Source: Amycolatopsis rubida
Lineage (GTDB): Bacteria > Actinomycetota > Actinomycetes > Mycobacteriales > Pseudonocardiaceae
Assembly: GCF_900115345.1 (NCBI RefSeq)
Contig: NZ_FOWC01000001.1
Span: 1,426,001 to 1,490,000, forward strand
Reading direction: 5' to 3'
DNA: 64,000 bases
Positions 42,061 to 50,477 of the stretch are shown piece after piece (the first letter of the stretch is position 1; each line of letters begins with the position of its first letter). A program made the position numbers and the translations under genes. The notes under the pieces are model-generated. The model did not search any database, was not told where the DNA came from, and saw only the letters and a list, made by a program, of their open reading frames with translations.

Positions 42061-42981
42061 TCAGCGGACGAAGTCCACAACGGATTTGGTGACTCGGTCC
42101 GGGTCTTCCAGGTGTGGGAAGTGGCCGATGCCTGGCCAGATTTTCGGTTCGCTGTGCGGGCCTGCCCAGTGGACTGAGGCCAGTGCGGTTTCCGGGAGGA
42201 TGCAGGTGTCGTCCGCGCCGTGTAGTTGCAGTACCGGAGCAGTGATGCGGCCGTCGACGGCGTCGGTGAAGCGTCTGCCTTCGCCGCGGAACTGGGCGCG
42301 GAAGGCCCAGCGGTAGTACTCCAGTGCGGAGTGTGCGACGCCGGGGACCAGCATGGCTTGGCGGAACGGCGGCATGGTCTCGGTGAAGTCCGAAGAGGAT
42401 CGCCAGGACTCGCCGGACCAATTGGCGAACAGTTCTTCCACTGCTGCCGCGTTGTCGCGGACCAGCCACTTTTCCGGGGCCATCGGTACCTGGAAGCGGA
42501 AAAGATGGCCGGCTGCGCGGATCTGGCCGCGCGTGCGTTTCACCGCCGACTTGAACGCTAGCGGGTGCGCGGCGCCGATGGCGGTCACCGAGGACACGAG
42601 GCGCGGGTGCAGTGCCGCGACGGTCCAGGCGAGCATGCCGCCCCAGGCGTGGCCTACTAGATGTGCCCGGCGGGCGCCCAATGTCTTGATCAGGCCGCCT
42701 ACGTCGCCTGCCAGTGTCCACGCGTCGTAGCCGCGCGGGGGTTTGTCTGAGTCGCCGTAGCCGCGCAGGTCTACCGCTACCGCGCGGAAACCCGCGTCGG
42801 CCAGTGCGGGCAGTTGGTGGCGCCAGGTCCACCAAAAACCCGCGAACCCGTGCAGGAGCAGCACTAACGGGCCCTCGCCGCATTCGGCGACGTGCAGGCG
42901 GATGCCGTTGGCCGAGACGTCGCGATGCGTCCACGGGCCGTCGACCCGCACGCTTGACGGGTCCGGCGTCAGCTCCACCAC
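42061..42981 (-). CDS. ephE: alpha/beta hydrolase, epoxide-hydrolase-like, nucleophile missing
   Basis: 306 residues. HGFAGFWWTWRHQLPALADA (oxyanion HG motif) and AVDLRGYGDSDKPP are classic for epoxide hydrolases and haloalkane dehalogenases. The nucleophile elbow reads VGHAWGGM (codon GCC), Ala where these enzymes have Asp (GHDWGG). The acid region HGADDTCILPE and base GIGHFPHLED remain. Classical epoxide hydrolysis would therefore fail; another reaction or a binding role is possible. Position equals Rv3670 (ephE) beside marP. GTG 42981 is a weakly supported start; GTG 42978 is equally possible. Confidence 0.75.
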   Translation of the reverse strand: MVELTPDPSSVRVDGPWTHRDVSANGIRLHVAECGEGPLVLLLHGFAGFWWTWRHQLPALADAGFRAVAVDLRGYGDSDKPPRGYDAWTLAGDVGGLIKTLGARRAHLVGHAWGGMLAWTVAALHPRLVSSVTAIGAAHPLAFKSAVKRTRGQIRAAGHLFRFQVPMAPEKWLVRDNAAAVEELFANWSGESWRSSSDFTETMPPFRQAMLVPGVAHSALEYYRWAFRAQFRGEGRRFTDAVDGRITAPVLQLHGADDTCILPETALASVHWAGPHSEPKIWPGIGHFPHLEDPDRVTKSVVDFVR

Positions 42982-42997
42982 CGCGCGCGGGCTGGCG

Positions 42998-43495
42998 TCA
43001 GCCCTGCGTCGAGGGCAGGTCGTCGTCTTCGGCCGGCTTGCGCTTGAACGCCTCGGCCGTCTCCTTGACGCTGCTGATCGTGCGTTCCGGCGCGCGCAGC
43101 TTCTTCACCTTGCGCCAGCCGATGAACGCGGTCACGCCCACGGTGACCAGCATCAGGCCGAACACCGTCGCGAACGCGGGCCAGCGGATGCCCCACCAGT
43201 CCGACAGGCCCTCGGCGATCAGCAGGAACAGGAAGAAGGTGCTGTACAGAAAGACGGTGAGGGCGATCAGGAAGAAGACCGTCCCCTTGAGCGCCTTCTT
43301 CGCTTCCTGCGCCAGCTCGGCTTTCGCCAGCTCGATTTCGGCGCGGACCAGCGTCGACAGGTGCTGGGTGGCGTCGCCGACGAGCTTGCCGATGGACTGC
43401 TCGCTCGCCGCGGCTTCCTCGTCGCTGGACAGGGGCAGGTACGGCACGGCCCCCACGCCGTCGGGGCTGGTGCGCTCGTGTTTGGGGCTGCTCAC
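42998..43495 (-). CDS. phage-holin-superfamily (DUF1469-type) membrane protein
   Basis: 165 residues. A polar N-terminus, then SIGKLVGDATQHLSTLVRAE (amphipathic helix typical of the superfamily), two adjacent membrane helices (about 74-95 and 101-125) and a charged tail. It corresponds to Rv3669 beside ephE. Many such proteins (PspA-, YqjE-like) associate with membrane stress responses. GTG 43495 gives MSSPKHERTSPDG. It is followed within 16 bases by the EphE-like gene in the same direction. Confidence 0.8.
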   Translation of the reverse strand: MSSPKHERTSPDGVGAVPYLPLSSDEEAAASEQSIGKLVGDATQHLSTLVRAEIELAKAELAQEAKKALKGTVFFLIALTVFLYSTFFLFLLIAEGLSDWWGIRWPAFATVFGLMLVTVGVTAFIGWRKVKKLRAPERTISSVKETAEAFKRKPAEDDDLPSTQG

Positions 43496-43554
43496 TGGGT
43501 CATCGTGCCACGTGGCCGCACGCGAGGCGCGACGGACCGGCGGGAGTGTCGGGA

Positions 43555-44739
43555 TCAAGCCGCCTTCGCGTGTACCCGGCTGCGCCGCAAGAGCAGCACG
43601 GCCGCCGTCAGCGAGGCGATCGCCGAGGCGATCAAGACCGCCGCCTTGGCCACTTCAGCGGCTTCGGCGGGCAGCGCGAGTTCGGCGATCAGCAGGCTGA
43701 CGGTGAACCCGACGCCGCCGAGCACGGACAGCGCCGCCACGTCTCGCCAGCTCATTCCGCTGGGCTTTTCCGCCACGCGCAGCTTCACCGCCAGCAGGCT
43801 CGCGCCGAAGATGCCGACGAACTTCCCGACGACCAGTCCGATGAGGACAGCCAGCGGCAACGCGGTGGTGAAAACCGTCGACAACGCGTCGCCGTTCACC
43901 GAGATCCCCGCGGCGAACAAGGCGAACACCGGCACCGCCACCGCCGCTGACCACGGCTGCAGCCGGTGTTCGAGCCGGACCGCGGGTGCTTCTTCCTCAC
44001 CCTGGTCCTCGCGGACGCGAGTGAGCAGCCCGAGCGCGACGCCGGCGATCGTCGCGTGGATGCCCGCCGAATGCACCGCGACCCAGGTGATCAGCGCGAG
44101 CGGCACGTACAGCCACGGCGTGCGGACGCGCTTGTGCTGCAAGAAGGCGTAAAGCCCAAGCGCGATCACCGCGACCGCCGCCGCGATCAGGTTGAAACTG
44201 CTGGTGAAGAGGATCGCGATGACGAGAATCGCGCCAAGGTCGTCCACCACGGCGAGGGAAAGCAGGAACACCCGCGCGCTGCTGGGCAGGTTCGAGGCGG
44301 TCAGCGCGAGCACGCCGAGCGCGAACGCGATGTCCGTGGCGACCGGGATCGCCCACGCCCGGTCGATGCCCGGCGTGCCCCAGGCGACCGAGAGCGCGAG
44401 CACCGCGGGCACGACCATCCCGCCGACCGCGGCGATCACCGGCAGCACCGCCTGCCGCCACCGGGACAGCTCGCCGACCACCAGTTCTCGTTTGAGCTCA
44501 AGCCCGGCGACGAAGAAGAACAGCGCGAGCAGGCCGTCTTTCGCCCAGTCGCCGAGGGTGAGGTTGAGGTGCAGGAACTCCGGGCCGAGCCGGAAGTCGC
44601 GCAGTGCCTCGTAAGCCGGCGCGAGCGGCGAGTTGGCCCAGACCAGCGCGACCGCGGTGGCGGCGAGCAGGATCAGCCCACCGGTGGTTTCAGTGCGGAG
44701 GAAACGGGCGAATTCGGCGACGGCGCGGGCTGGGGTCAC
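43555..44739 (-). CDS. nhaA: Na+/H+ antiporter NhaA
   Basis: 394 residues, 11-12 membrane helices. NhaA marks: LFFFVAGLELKRELVVGELS near the N-terminus, PVATDIAFALGVLALT (first conserved Asp), LLSLAVVDDLGAILVIAILF (paired Asp of the ion site) and LGGVGFTVSLLIAELAL. It exchanges 2 H+ for 1 Na+ or Li+, protecting against alkali and salt. AAGGAG eight bases before GTG 44739 sets the start. A structured leader (44746-44818) precedes it. Confidence 0.95.
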   Translation of the reverse strand: MTPARAVAEFARFLRTETTGGLILLAATAVALVWANSPLAPAYEALRDFRLGPEFLHLNLTLGDWAKDGLLALFFFVAGLELKRELVVGELSRWRQAVLPVIAAVGGMVVPAVLALSVAWGTPGIDRAWAIPVATDIAFALGVLALTASNLPSSARVFLLSLAVVDDLGAILVIAILFTSSFNLIAAAVAVIALGLYAFLQHKRVRTPWLYVPLALITWVAVHSAGIHATIAGVALGLLTRVREDQGEEEAPAVRLEHRLQPWSAAVAVPVFALFAAGISVNGDALSTVFTTALPLAVLIGLVVGKFVGIFGASLLAVKLRVAEKPSGMSWRDVAALSVLGGVGFTVSLLIAELALPAEAAEVAKAAVLIASAIASLTAAVLLLRRSRVHAKAA

Positions 44740-44745
44740 GAAAAA

Positions 44746-44818
44746 CTCCTTGTGGGGTCGACGGCTCTTCCGCCGACCAGACTTCCCGGCACACCGACCG
44801 CCAGTTTACCGTCCGCAG
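44746..44818 (-). promoter_or_regulatory. nhaA leader: -10 box and structured 5' UTR
   Basis: The -10-like TAAACT (44818-44813) would start an RNA of about 65 nt. It contains GGTCGG, GTGCCGGGAAGTCTGG, then a hairpin GGTCGGCGG-aagag-CCGTCGACC (44778-44756), then the ribosome site AAGGAG (44751-44746). The two GGTCGG copies could compete for the same 3' arm. A cation-sensing or other cis-RNA is possible; it is not matched to a known family by me. Confidence 0.35.
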
Positions 44819-45026
44819 TCGCCGATTACCGCCCGTTGTGACGAACGGCAACCCAGGACTGCCCGATGACGCTCGCATCGCGCAGGGCCGTGCGCAAACG
44901 GAGATCAGCCCGTCGCGGCGGTCAAGTTGTCTAGTCCATACTGACGCCGGTTTTTCGTTCACCTGTTCGCCTTCTAGCATGCGAGGAGAGAACGACAATG
45001 ATGTTGAATACAGGGACGAGGCAGTA

Positions 45027-46484
45027 GTGAGCACCCCTATCGACGCCCAGGCCGACACGAGATTTTTCGGGCACCCGAGGGGGTTGGCGAACCTCTTCGG
45101 CGTGGAGATGTGGGAGCGCTTCTCCTTCTACGGGATGCAGGGCATCCTCGCCATCTACCTCTACTACCAGGCCGACAAGGGCGGCCTCGGGATCGACCAG
45201 AGCGCCGCGCTCGGCATCGTCGGCGCGTACGGCGGCACGGTCTACCTCGCCACGGTCGTCGGCGCGTGGATCGCCGACCGGCTGCTCGGCTCTGAACGCA
45301 CGCTGTTCTACAGCGCCATCGTGGTGATGATCGGGCACATCGCACTGGCGGTGCTGCCCGGCCTGACCGGCGTCGGCGTCGGTCTCGCGTGCGTCGCGCT
45401 CGGGTCCGGCGGGCTCAAGGGCAACGCGACCTCGGTGGTCGGCACGCTGTACGCCGAGGGCGACGAGCGGCGCGACGCCGGATTCACGATCTTCTACATG
45501 GGCGTCAACATCGGCGGGTTCATCGGCCCGCTGCTGACCGGGCTCGCCCAGCAGAACGGCGGCTTCCACCTCGGCTTCGGCCTCGCCGCGATCGGCATGG
45601 CGCTCGGGCTGATCCAGTACACGATCGGGCGGAAGAATCTCGGCGCGAAGGCGTCCGAGGTGCCGAACCCGCTGCCGTCCTCGCAGCGCGTGCTCGTGAT
45701 CGGCGTGGCCGTGGTGATCATCGCCGCGGTCGTCGCGCTGATCATGTCCGGCGTGGTCACCCCGGACAATCTCGCCGACGTCGTGGTCTACGTGGTCGTC
45801 GCGATCTCGGTGGTGTACTTCGTCGCGATCCTGACCAGCAAGAAGATCACCTCGGACGAGCGCAGCCGGGTGCTGTCGTTCATCCCGATGTACATCGCGA
45901 GCGCCGCGTTCTTCTCGCTGTACCAGCAGCAGGCGACGGTCGTGTCGGTCTACAGCGACCAGCGGCTCGACCGCGACCTGTTCGGCTGGACGATGCCGGT
46001 GTCCTGGGTCAATTCGATCAACCCGGTGTTCATCATCGTGTTCGCGCCGATCGTCGCGGCGATCTGGACGAAGCTCGGCCCGAAGCAGCCGTCGACGCCG
46101 ATGAAGTTCGTGCTCGGCACGGTGCTCATGGGCGTGGCGTTCCTGCTGTTCCTGCCGATGGCGCACACCGGGGAGAACGGCAGCCCGCTGATCGCGCTGG
46201 CCGGCATCCTGCTGGTGTTCACCATCGCCGAGCTGATGCTGTCGCCGGTCGGGCTTTCGCTGTCGACGAAGCTCGCGCCGGAGGCGTTCCGGACGCAGAT
46301 GGTGGCGCTGAACTTCCTGTCGGTGTCGCTGGGCACGGCGATGTCGGGCAAGCTCGCGCAGTCCTACGACCCGCACGACGAGGTGCCGTACTTCAGCATC
46401 ATCGGCGGCGTCGCGGTCGCGGTCGGCTTGCTGCTGTTCGCGCTGATCCCGATGATCCGCCGACTGATGCGCGGAGTGCACTAA
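45027..46484 (+). CDS. POT-family proton-coupled di/tripeptide transporter
   Basis: 485 residues, about 14 membrane segments. PTR signatures: GVEMWERFSFYGMQGILAIY (E-x-x-E-R-F-x-Y-Y-type motif, helix 1), GGLKGNATSVVGTLY, and FYMGVNIGGFIGPLLTGLAQ. Imports di- and tripeptides with protons. GTG 45027 has GAGG five bases upstream; ATG 44979 (in frame) lacks a ribosome site. The last four bases overlap the end of the convergent VIT1-like gene, which leaves no room for a terminator between them. Confidence 0.92.
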   Translation: MSTPIDAQADTRFFGHPRGLANLFGVEMWERFSFYGMQGILAIYLYYQADKGGLGIDQSAALGIVGAYGGTVYLATVVGAWIADRLLGSERTLFYSAIVVMIGHIALAVLPGLTGVGVGLACVALGSGGLKGNATSVVGTLYAEGDERRDAGFTIFYMGVNIGGFIGPLLTGLAQQNGGFHLGFGLAAIGMALGLIQYTIGRKNLGAKASEVPNPLPSSQRVLVIGVAVVIIAAVVALIMSGVVTPDNLADVVVYVVVAISVVYFVAILTSKKITSDERSRVLSFIPMYIASAAFFSLYQQQATVVSVYSDQRLDRDLFGWTMPVSWVNSINPVFIIVFAPIVAAIWTKLGPKQPSTPMKFVLGTVLMGVAFLLFLPMAHTGENGSPLIALAGILLVFTIAELMLSPVGLSLSTKLAPEAFRTQMVALNFLSVSLGTAMSGKLAQSYDPHDEVPYFSIIGGVAVAVGLLLFALIPMIRRLMRGVH

Positions 46485-47203
46485 CCCACGGTGGTGCCGA
46501 AAAGCACTCCGACGAAGTAAGTGACGAGCATGGTGAGGGCGCCGACGCCGACGTTTCGGACGATCGCGCGCCCCACCTGCGCGTCGCCGAGCCTCGCGCT
46601 CACGAAACCGGTGAGCGTGAGGCCGACGACCACCGCCAGCGCGCACGCCCAGACGCGGACGCTGACCGATGTCCAGGCGATCGCCAGCAACGGCAGCAGC
46701 GCGCCGACGGAGAACGCCAGCAGCGACGCCCACGCCGCCTGCCACGGGCTGGTCAGGTTGTCCGGGTCGATGCCGAGTTCGGCTTCCGCGTGCGCCTGCA
46801 GCGGATCGTTTTCGGTCAGCTCGCGCGCGACCTGCTTCGCCAGCTCCGGCGAGAGGCCCTTGTCCTGGTAGATCTGCGCGAGTTCGCGTTCCTCGGCTTC
46901 AGGCATTGTTTTCAGTTCTTGCTTCTCGAGCCGCAGCAGCGCGCGTTCGGTGTCGCGCTGGGTGCTCACGCTCACGTATTCCCCGCCCGCCATGGAAAAC
47001 GCGCCCGCGACGAGTCCGGCAATTCCGGCGGTGAGGATCGTGGTGCTGTCCGTGGTGGCTCCCGCGACGCCCACGACGATGCCCGCGACGGACACGATCC
47101 CGTCGTTCGCGCCGAGAACCCCGGCGCGCAGCCAGTTCAGCTTCCCGCCGAGGTCCTCGTGCGGTTCGTGCGCGTGCACCGCGTCGCCCATCGTTTCGGT
47201 CAC
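46481..47203 (-). CDS. VIT1/CCC1-family metal transporter
   Basis: 240 residues. Five membrane helices with family marks KLNWLRAGVLGANDGIVSVA (helix 1), AGAFSMAGGEYVSVSTQRDT (helix 2), and a cytosolic metal-binding loop rich in Glu (LKTMPEAEERELAQIYQDKG) between helices 2 and 3. Homologues move Fe2+ or Mn2+ out of the cytosol. GTG 47203 start. Its 3' end overlaps that of the peptide transporter. Confidence 0.9.
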   Translation of the reverse strand: MTETMGDAVHAHEPHEDLGGKLNWLRAGVLGANDGIVSVAGIVVGVAGATTDSTTILTAGIAGLVAGAFSMAGGEYVSVSTQRDTERALLRLEKQELKTMPEAEERELAQIYQDKGLSPELAKQVARELTENDPLQAHAEAELGIDPDNLTSPWQAAWASLLAFSVGALLPLLAIAWTSVSVRVWACALAVVVGLTLTGFVSARLGDAQVGRAIVRNVGVGALTMLVTYFVGVLFGTTVG

Positions 47204-47312
47204 GACTTCAGTGAATCACGGAAATTGTTTCTGCGCGACATTTTCCTGGTGCGCGGGAATTCGGTTAAGAAAGGCAATCCTCAATGAATTGTGCCTTGCC
47301 TGACCAGCCGAA

Positions 47313-47318
47313 TAGGCT
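47313..47318 (+). promoter_or_regulatory. -10 box TAGGCT of the cupin gene
   Basis: Six nt before ATG 47325. Confidence 0.45.
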
Positions 47319-47324
47319 GCCGGG

Positions 47325-47663
47325 ATGGAGCAGGAGTGGCGGACGTTGTCGGTGGTGGAGGGGCGGCCGTTGCGCGGCGGTACCGGGCTGATCCGGGAAC
47401 GGGCGCGCGCGGAGCACGGTCTGGCGTACGAAATCCGTTATCCGGCTGGCGTCGCGTCGGCCGAGCACTGCCACGACCACGACAGCATCGTGCACGTGCT
47501 GGAAGGGCGGCTGCGCGGCACGGTCGACGGGGTGTGGGCCGAACTCGGACCGGGCGACGTCGTGGTGCATCCGCGCGGGGTGCGCCACCACGTCGAAGCG
47601 CTGACCGACAGCCGGTGGATCGAGTTCAAAGCCCCGCTGCCCGGACGACCGCCGGTGGGCTGA
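47325..47663 (+). CDS. single-domain cupin protein
   Basis: 112 residues. Cupin motif 1 HCHDHDSIVHVLEGRLRG supplies His ligands and Glu, and motif 2 GDVVVHPRGVRHHVEAL the last His. Small beta-barrel metalloproteins of this type include dioxygenases, isomerases and sensors; the role cannot be assigned. Leaderless start. Convergent with the DUF6319-like gene. Confidence 0.82.
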   Translation: MEQEWRTLSVVEGRPLRGGTGLIRERARAEHGLAYEIRYPAGVASAEHCHDHDSIVHVLEGRLRGTVDGVWAELGPGDVVVHPRGVRHHVEALTDSRWIEFKAPLPGRPPVG

Positions 47664-47726
47664 AACGACGAACGCCCGGGTCCGGAGCCACCGTGGACAC
47701 CGGACCCGGGCGAACCGGGGTCTTGC

Positions 47727-48242
47727 TCAGTTGTCGAGTTCGGCCAGCGCCGCCTTCGCGGCCTCCAGCTCGGCCTCCAGCTGCGCGACCTTCGCGGCCT
47801 GCGCTTCGCGCGCTGCGTTGATGACCTCGTCGATCGGGCCGGACAGCTCTTCGTGCAGTTCCTTCGCCGCCCGCGACACCGCCGCGGCCGGGACGGCCAG
47901 GCCCTTCGCGACCCACTTGGCACCGTTCTTCAGCTCGGCCTGCCACTCGCCGTCCGCCGTGCCGGTGACGGTCAGCGTCAGCTCCACAGTGCGGGTCTTC
48001 TTCGCCGTCGACGCCGCGGCCTTCGGGCGGCCGCGCTTCGGCTTCGGCGATTCGACGGCTGGGGTTTCCTCAGCCGCCGGCTTCGAAGCGTCCGCCGGGG
48101 CGGATTCCGAAGCGGACTCCGCGGGAGCGGCAGTGGACTCGGCGACTTCCGGGGTCTCCGGGGTGCCAGCGGCCTGCGGCGATGACGACGCCGCCGTCTC
48201 GGCCGCAGTGTCCTCGTCGTGCGTCAAGGCTTCCACGGACAT
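47727..48242 (-). CDS. DUF6319-like protein with an AT-hook-like motif
   Basis: 171 residues. A long acidic Ala/Glu/Pro N-terminus (about 1-65), the basic AT-hook-like KPKRGRPKAAAS, then a compact domain RTVELTLTVTGTADGEWQAE with LKNGAKWVAKGLAVPAAAVS, then a helical tail (about 130-171) with heptads (KVAQLEAELEAAKAALAELD) that could form a coiled coil. It looks like a DNA-associated or regulatory protein. AAGGAG precedes ATG 48242. The family name is from memory and tentative. Confidence 0.65.
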   Translation of the reverse strand: MSVEALTHDEDTAAETAASSSPQAAGTPETPEVAESTAAPAESASESAPADASKPAAEETPAVESPKPKRGRPKAAASTAKKTRTVELTLTVTGTADGEWQAELKNGAKWVAKGLAVPAAAVSRAAKELHEELSGPIDEVINAAREAQAAKVAQLEAELEAAKAALAELDN

Positions 48243-48329
48243 TCGTGTCGTCTCCTTGCCCGGATCTGGGTTGGGTACGCGGGCATCTTAGAACATGCGT
48301 TCGATGTCCGCACTTTCAGGGGATCAATG

Positions 48330-48367
48330 CAGGAAGGGACCCTCCCAGCCGGGAGGGTCCCTTCCTG
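48330..48367. repeat. 17-bp perfect palindrome, terminator of acs
   Basis: CAGGAAGGGACCCTCCC and GGGAGGGTCCCTTCCTG with a 4-nt loop, 13 bases after the acs stop on the minus strand. Arm composition resembles family B. Confidence 0.8.
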
Positions 48368-48379
48368 ACGGTGAAGAAC

Positions 48380-50359
48380 TTACTCCTCCTTGCCGGAGTT
48401 CAGTCCGGAGGAGATGAGGTCCATGACCGACGAGTCGGCGAGCGTGGTGACGTCGCCGATCTGCCGGTTCTCCGCGACGTCGCGCAGCAGCCGGCGCATG
48501 ATCTTGCCGGAGCGGGTCTTCGGCAGCTCGGCCACGACCATGATCTGCCGTGGCTTCGCGATCGGCCCGATTTCCTTCGCGACGTGGTTGCGCAGCTCCT
48601 GCACCGCGTCATCGCCACCGTCGACGGCGTTGCCGCGCAGGATCACGAACGCGACGATGCCCTGTCCGGTGGTCGGGTCGGTCGCGCCGACGACGGCGGC
48701 CTCGGCGACTGTCGGGTGCGACACGAGCGCGGATTCGACTTCGGTGGTGGAGATCCGGTGTCCGGACACGTTCATCACGTCGTCCACGCGGCCGAGCAGC
48801 CAGATGTCGCCGTCCTCGTCGTACTTCGCGCCGTCGCCCGCGAAGTAGTAGCCCTGCTCGGAGAAACGGGACCAGTAGGTGTCGCGGAAGCGCTCTTCGT
48901 CGCCCCACACGCCGCGGAGCATCGACGGCCACGGCTTGTCCAGCACGAGGTATCCGCCGCCGCCGTGCGGGACCTCGGCACCGGTGTCGTCCACGACCTT
49001 CGCCGAGATGCCCGGCAGCGCGCGCTGCGCGGAACCCGGCTTGGCGGCGGTGACGCCGGGCAGCGGAGAGATCATGATCGCGCCGGTTTCGGTCTGCCAC
49101 CAGGTGTCCACGATCGGCGTCTGGTTCGCGCCGATCTTCTCGCGGTACCAGATCCAGGCCTCGGGGTTGATCGGCTCGCCCACGCTGCCGAGAACCCGCA
49201 ACGAGGACAAGTCGTACTTCGCCGGGATGTCCTCGCCCCACTTCATGAAGGTGCGGATCAGGGTCGGCGCGGTGTAGTAGATCGAGACCTTGTACTTCTG
49301 GACGATTTCCCAGTGCCGGCCCTCGTGCGGCGTGTTCGGCGTGCCTTCGTACACGACCTGGGTCACGCGGTTCGCCAGCGGCCCGTACACGATGTAGGAG
49401 TGCCCGGTGATCCAGCCGATGTCGGCGGTGCACCAATAGACGTCTTCGCCCGGCTTGTGGTCGAACACGACGTTGTGGGTGTACGCGGTCTGGGTCAGGT
49501 AGCCGCCCGAAGTGTGCAGAATGCCCTTCGGCTTACCCGTGGTGCCCGAGGTGTAGAGGATGAACAGCGGGTGCTCGGAATCGAATGCCTCCGGCTTGTG
49601 TTCAGCGGACTGTCCGTCGACCAGTTCGTGCCACCACAGGTCGCGGCCCTCGGTCCACGGCGTCTCGCCCTCAAGGTCGCTGCCGGTGCGCCGGACGACG
49701 ATGACCTTCTGCACGGTTTCCGCGCCCTGCAAGGCTTCGTCGACGTTCGCCTTCATCGGCGCGGCCTTGCCGCGGCGGTACTGGCCGTCCGAGGTGATCA
49801 CGATCTTCGCCGCCGCGTCGTCCACCCGCGCGCGCAGCGCAGTCGGCGAGAAACCGCCGAACACCACACTGTGCAAAGCGCCGATCCGCGCGCACGCCAG
49901 CATCGCGAAAATCGCCTCGGGCACCATCTGCAGCTGGATCGCCACGACGTCCCCGGCCACGACGCCCAGCGACGACAGCGCGTTCGCGGCCCTCGAGACC
50001 TCGTCCTTCAGCTGCGAGTAGGTGATGTCGCGCGTGTCGCCCGGTTCGCCGACCCAGTGGATCGCGACCTGGTCCCCGTGGCCGGACTCGACGTGCCGGT
50101 CCACGCAGTTGTACGCGACGTTCAGTTTCCCGCCCACGAACCACTTCGCGAACGGCGCATTGGTCCAGTCCAATACCTGGGACCACTTCGTGTCCCACGA
50201 CAGCCGCTCCGCCTGCCCGGCCCAGAACTGCTCCCGGTCAGCGTCCGCCGTCGCATACAAATCGGCCTTCGCGTTCGCCTGACCAGCGAACTCGTCGCTG
50301 GGAGGAAACGTGCGGCTCTCGGTGAGCAGGTTGTCCAACGCTGGGGACTGCTCGGTCAT
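48380..50359 (-). CDS. acs: acetyl-CoA synthetase
   Basis: 659 residues. Activates acetate with ATP to acetyl-AMP and then acetyl-CoA. Seen: FILYTSGTTGKPKGILHTSG (AMP-binding P-loop), TWWQTETGAIMISPLPG, YFAGDGAKYDEDGDIWLLGR and, near the C-terminus, LPKTRSGKIMRRLLRDVAEN, whose Lys is the site of reversible acetylation in the family (Pat/cAMP-dependent in mycobacteria). ATG 50359. The same gene ends the conserved block in M. tuberculosis (Rv3667). A GNAT acetyltransferase gene lies directly upstream but is of a different type (see next entry). Confidence 0.97.
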   Translation of the reverse strand: MTEQSPALDNLLTESRTFPPSDEFAGQANAKADLYATADADREQFWAGQAERLSWDTKWSQVLDWTNAPFAKWFVGGKLNVAYNCVDRHVESGHGDQVAIHWVGEPGDTRDITYSQLKDEVSRAANALSSLGVVAGDVVAIQLQMVPEAIFAMLACARIGALHSVVFGGFSPTALRARVDDAAAKIVITSDGQYRRGKAAPMKANVDEALQGAETVQKVIVVRRTGSDLEGETPWTEGRDLWWHELVDGQSAEHKPEAFDSEHPLFILYTSGTTGKPKGILHTSGGYLTQTAYTHNVVFDHKPGEDVYWCTADIGWITGHSYIVYGPLANRVTQVVYEGTPNTPHEGRHWEIVQKYKVSIYYTAPTLIRTFMKWGEDIPAKYDLSSLRVLGSVGEPINPEAWIWYREKIGANQTPIVDTWWQTETGAIMISPLPGVTAAKPGSAQRALPGISAKVVDDTGAEVPHGGGGYLVLDKPWPSMLRGVWGDEERFRDTYWSRFSEQGYYFAGDGAKYDEDGDIWLLGRVDDVMNVSGHRISTTEVESALVSHPTVAEAAVVGATDPTTGQGIVAFVILRGNAVDGGDDAVQELRNHVAKEIGPIAKPRQIMVVAELPKTRSGKIMRRLLRDVAENRQIGDVTTLADSSVMDLISSGLNSGKEE

Positions 50360-50477
50360 GGTGCAAAGCCTCCTGTAGTGCGAACCCGCGGCTCAGGGAA
50401 CGCTAGCGACGTTAGCCCGCCTACGACAAGGTTGCAGCCACGTTGCGCGCACAGCTCCAAGCGACCTGCGGCGAGGC

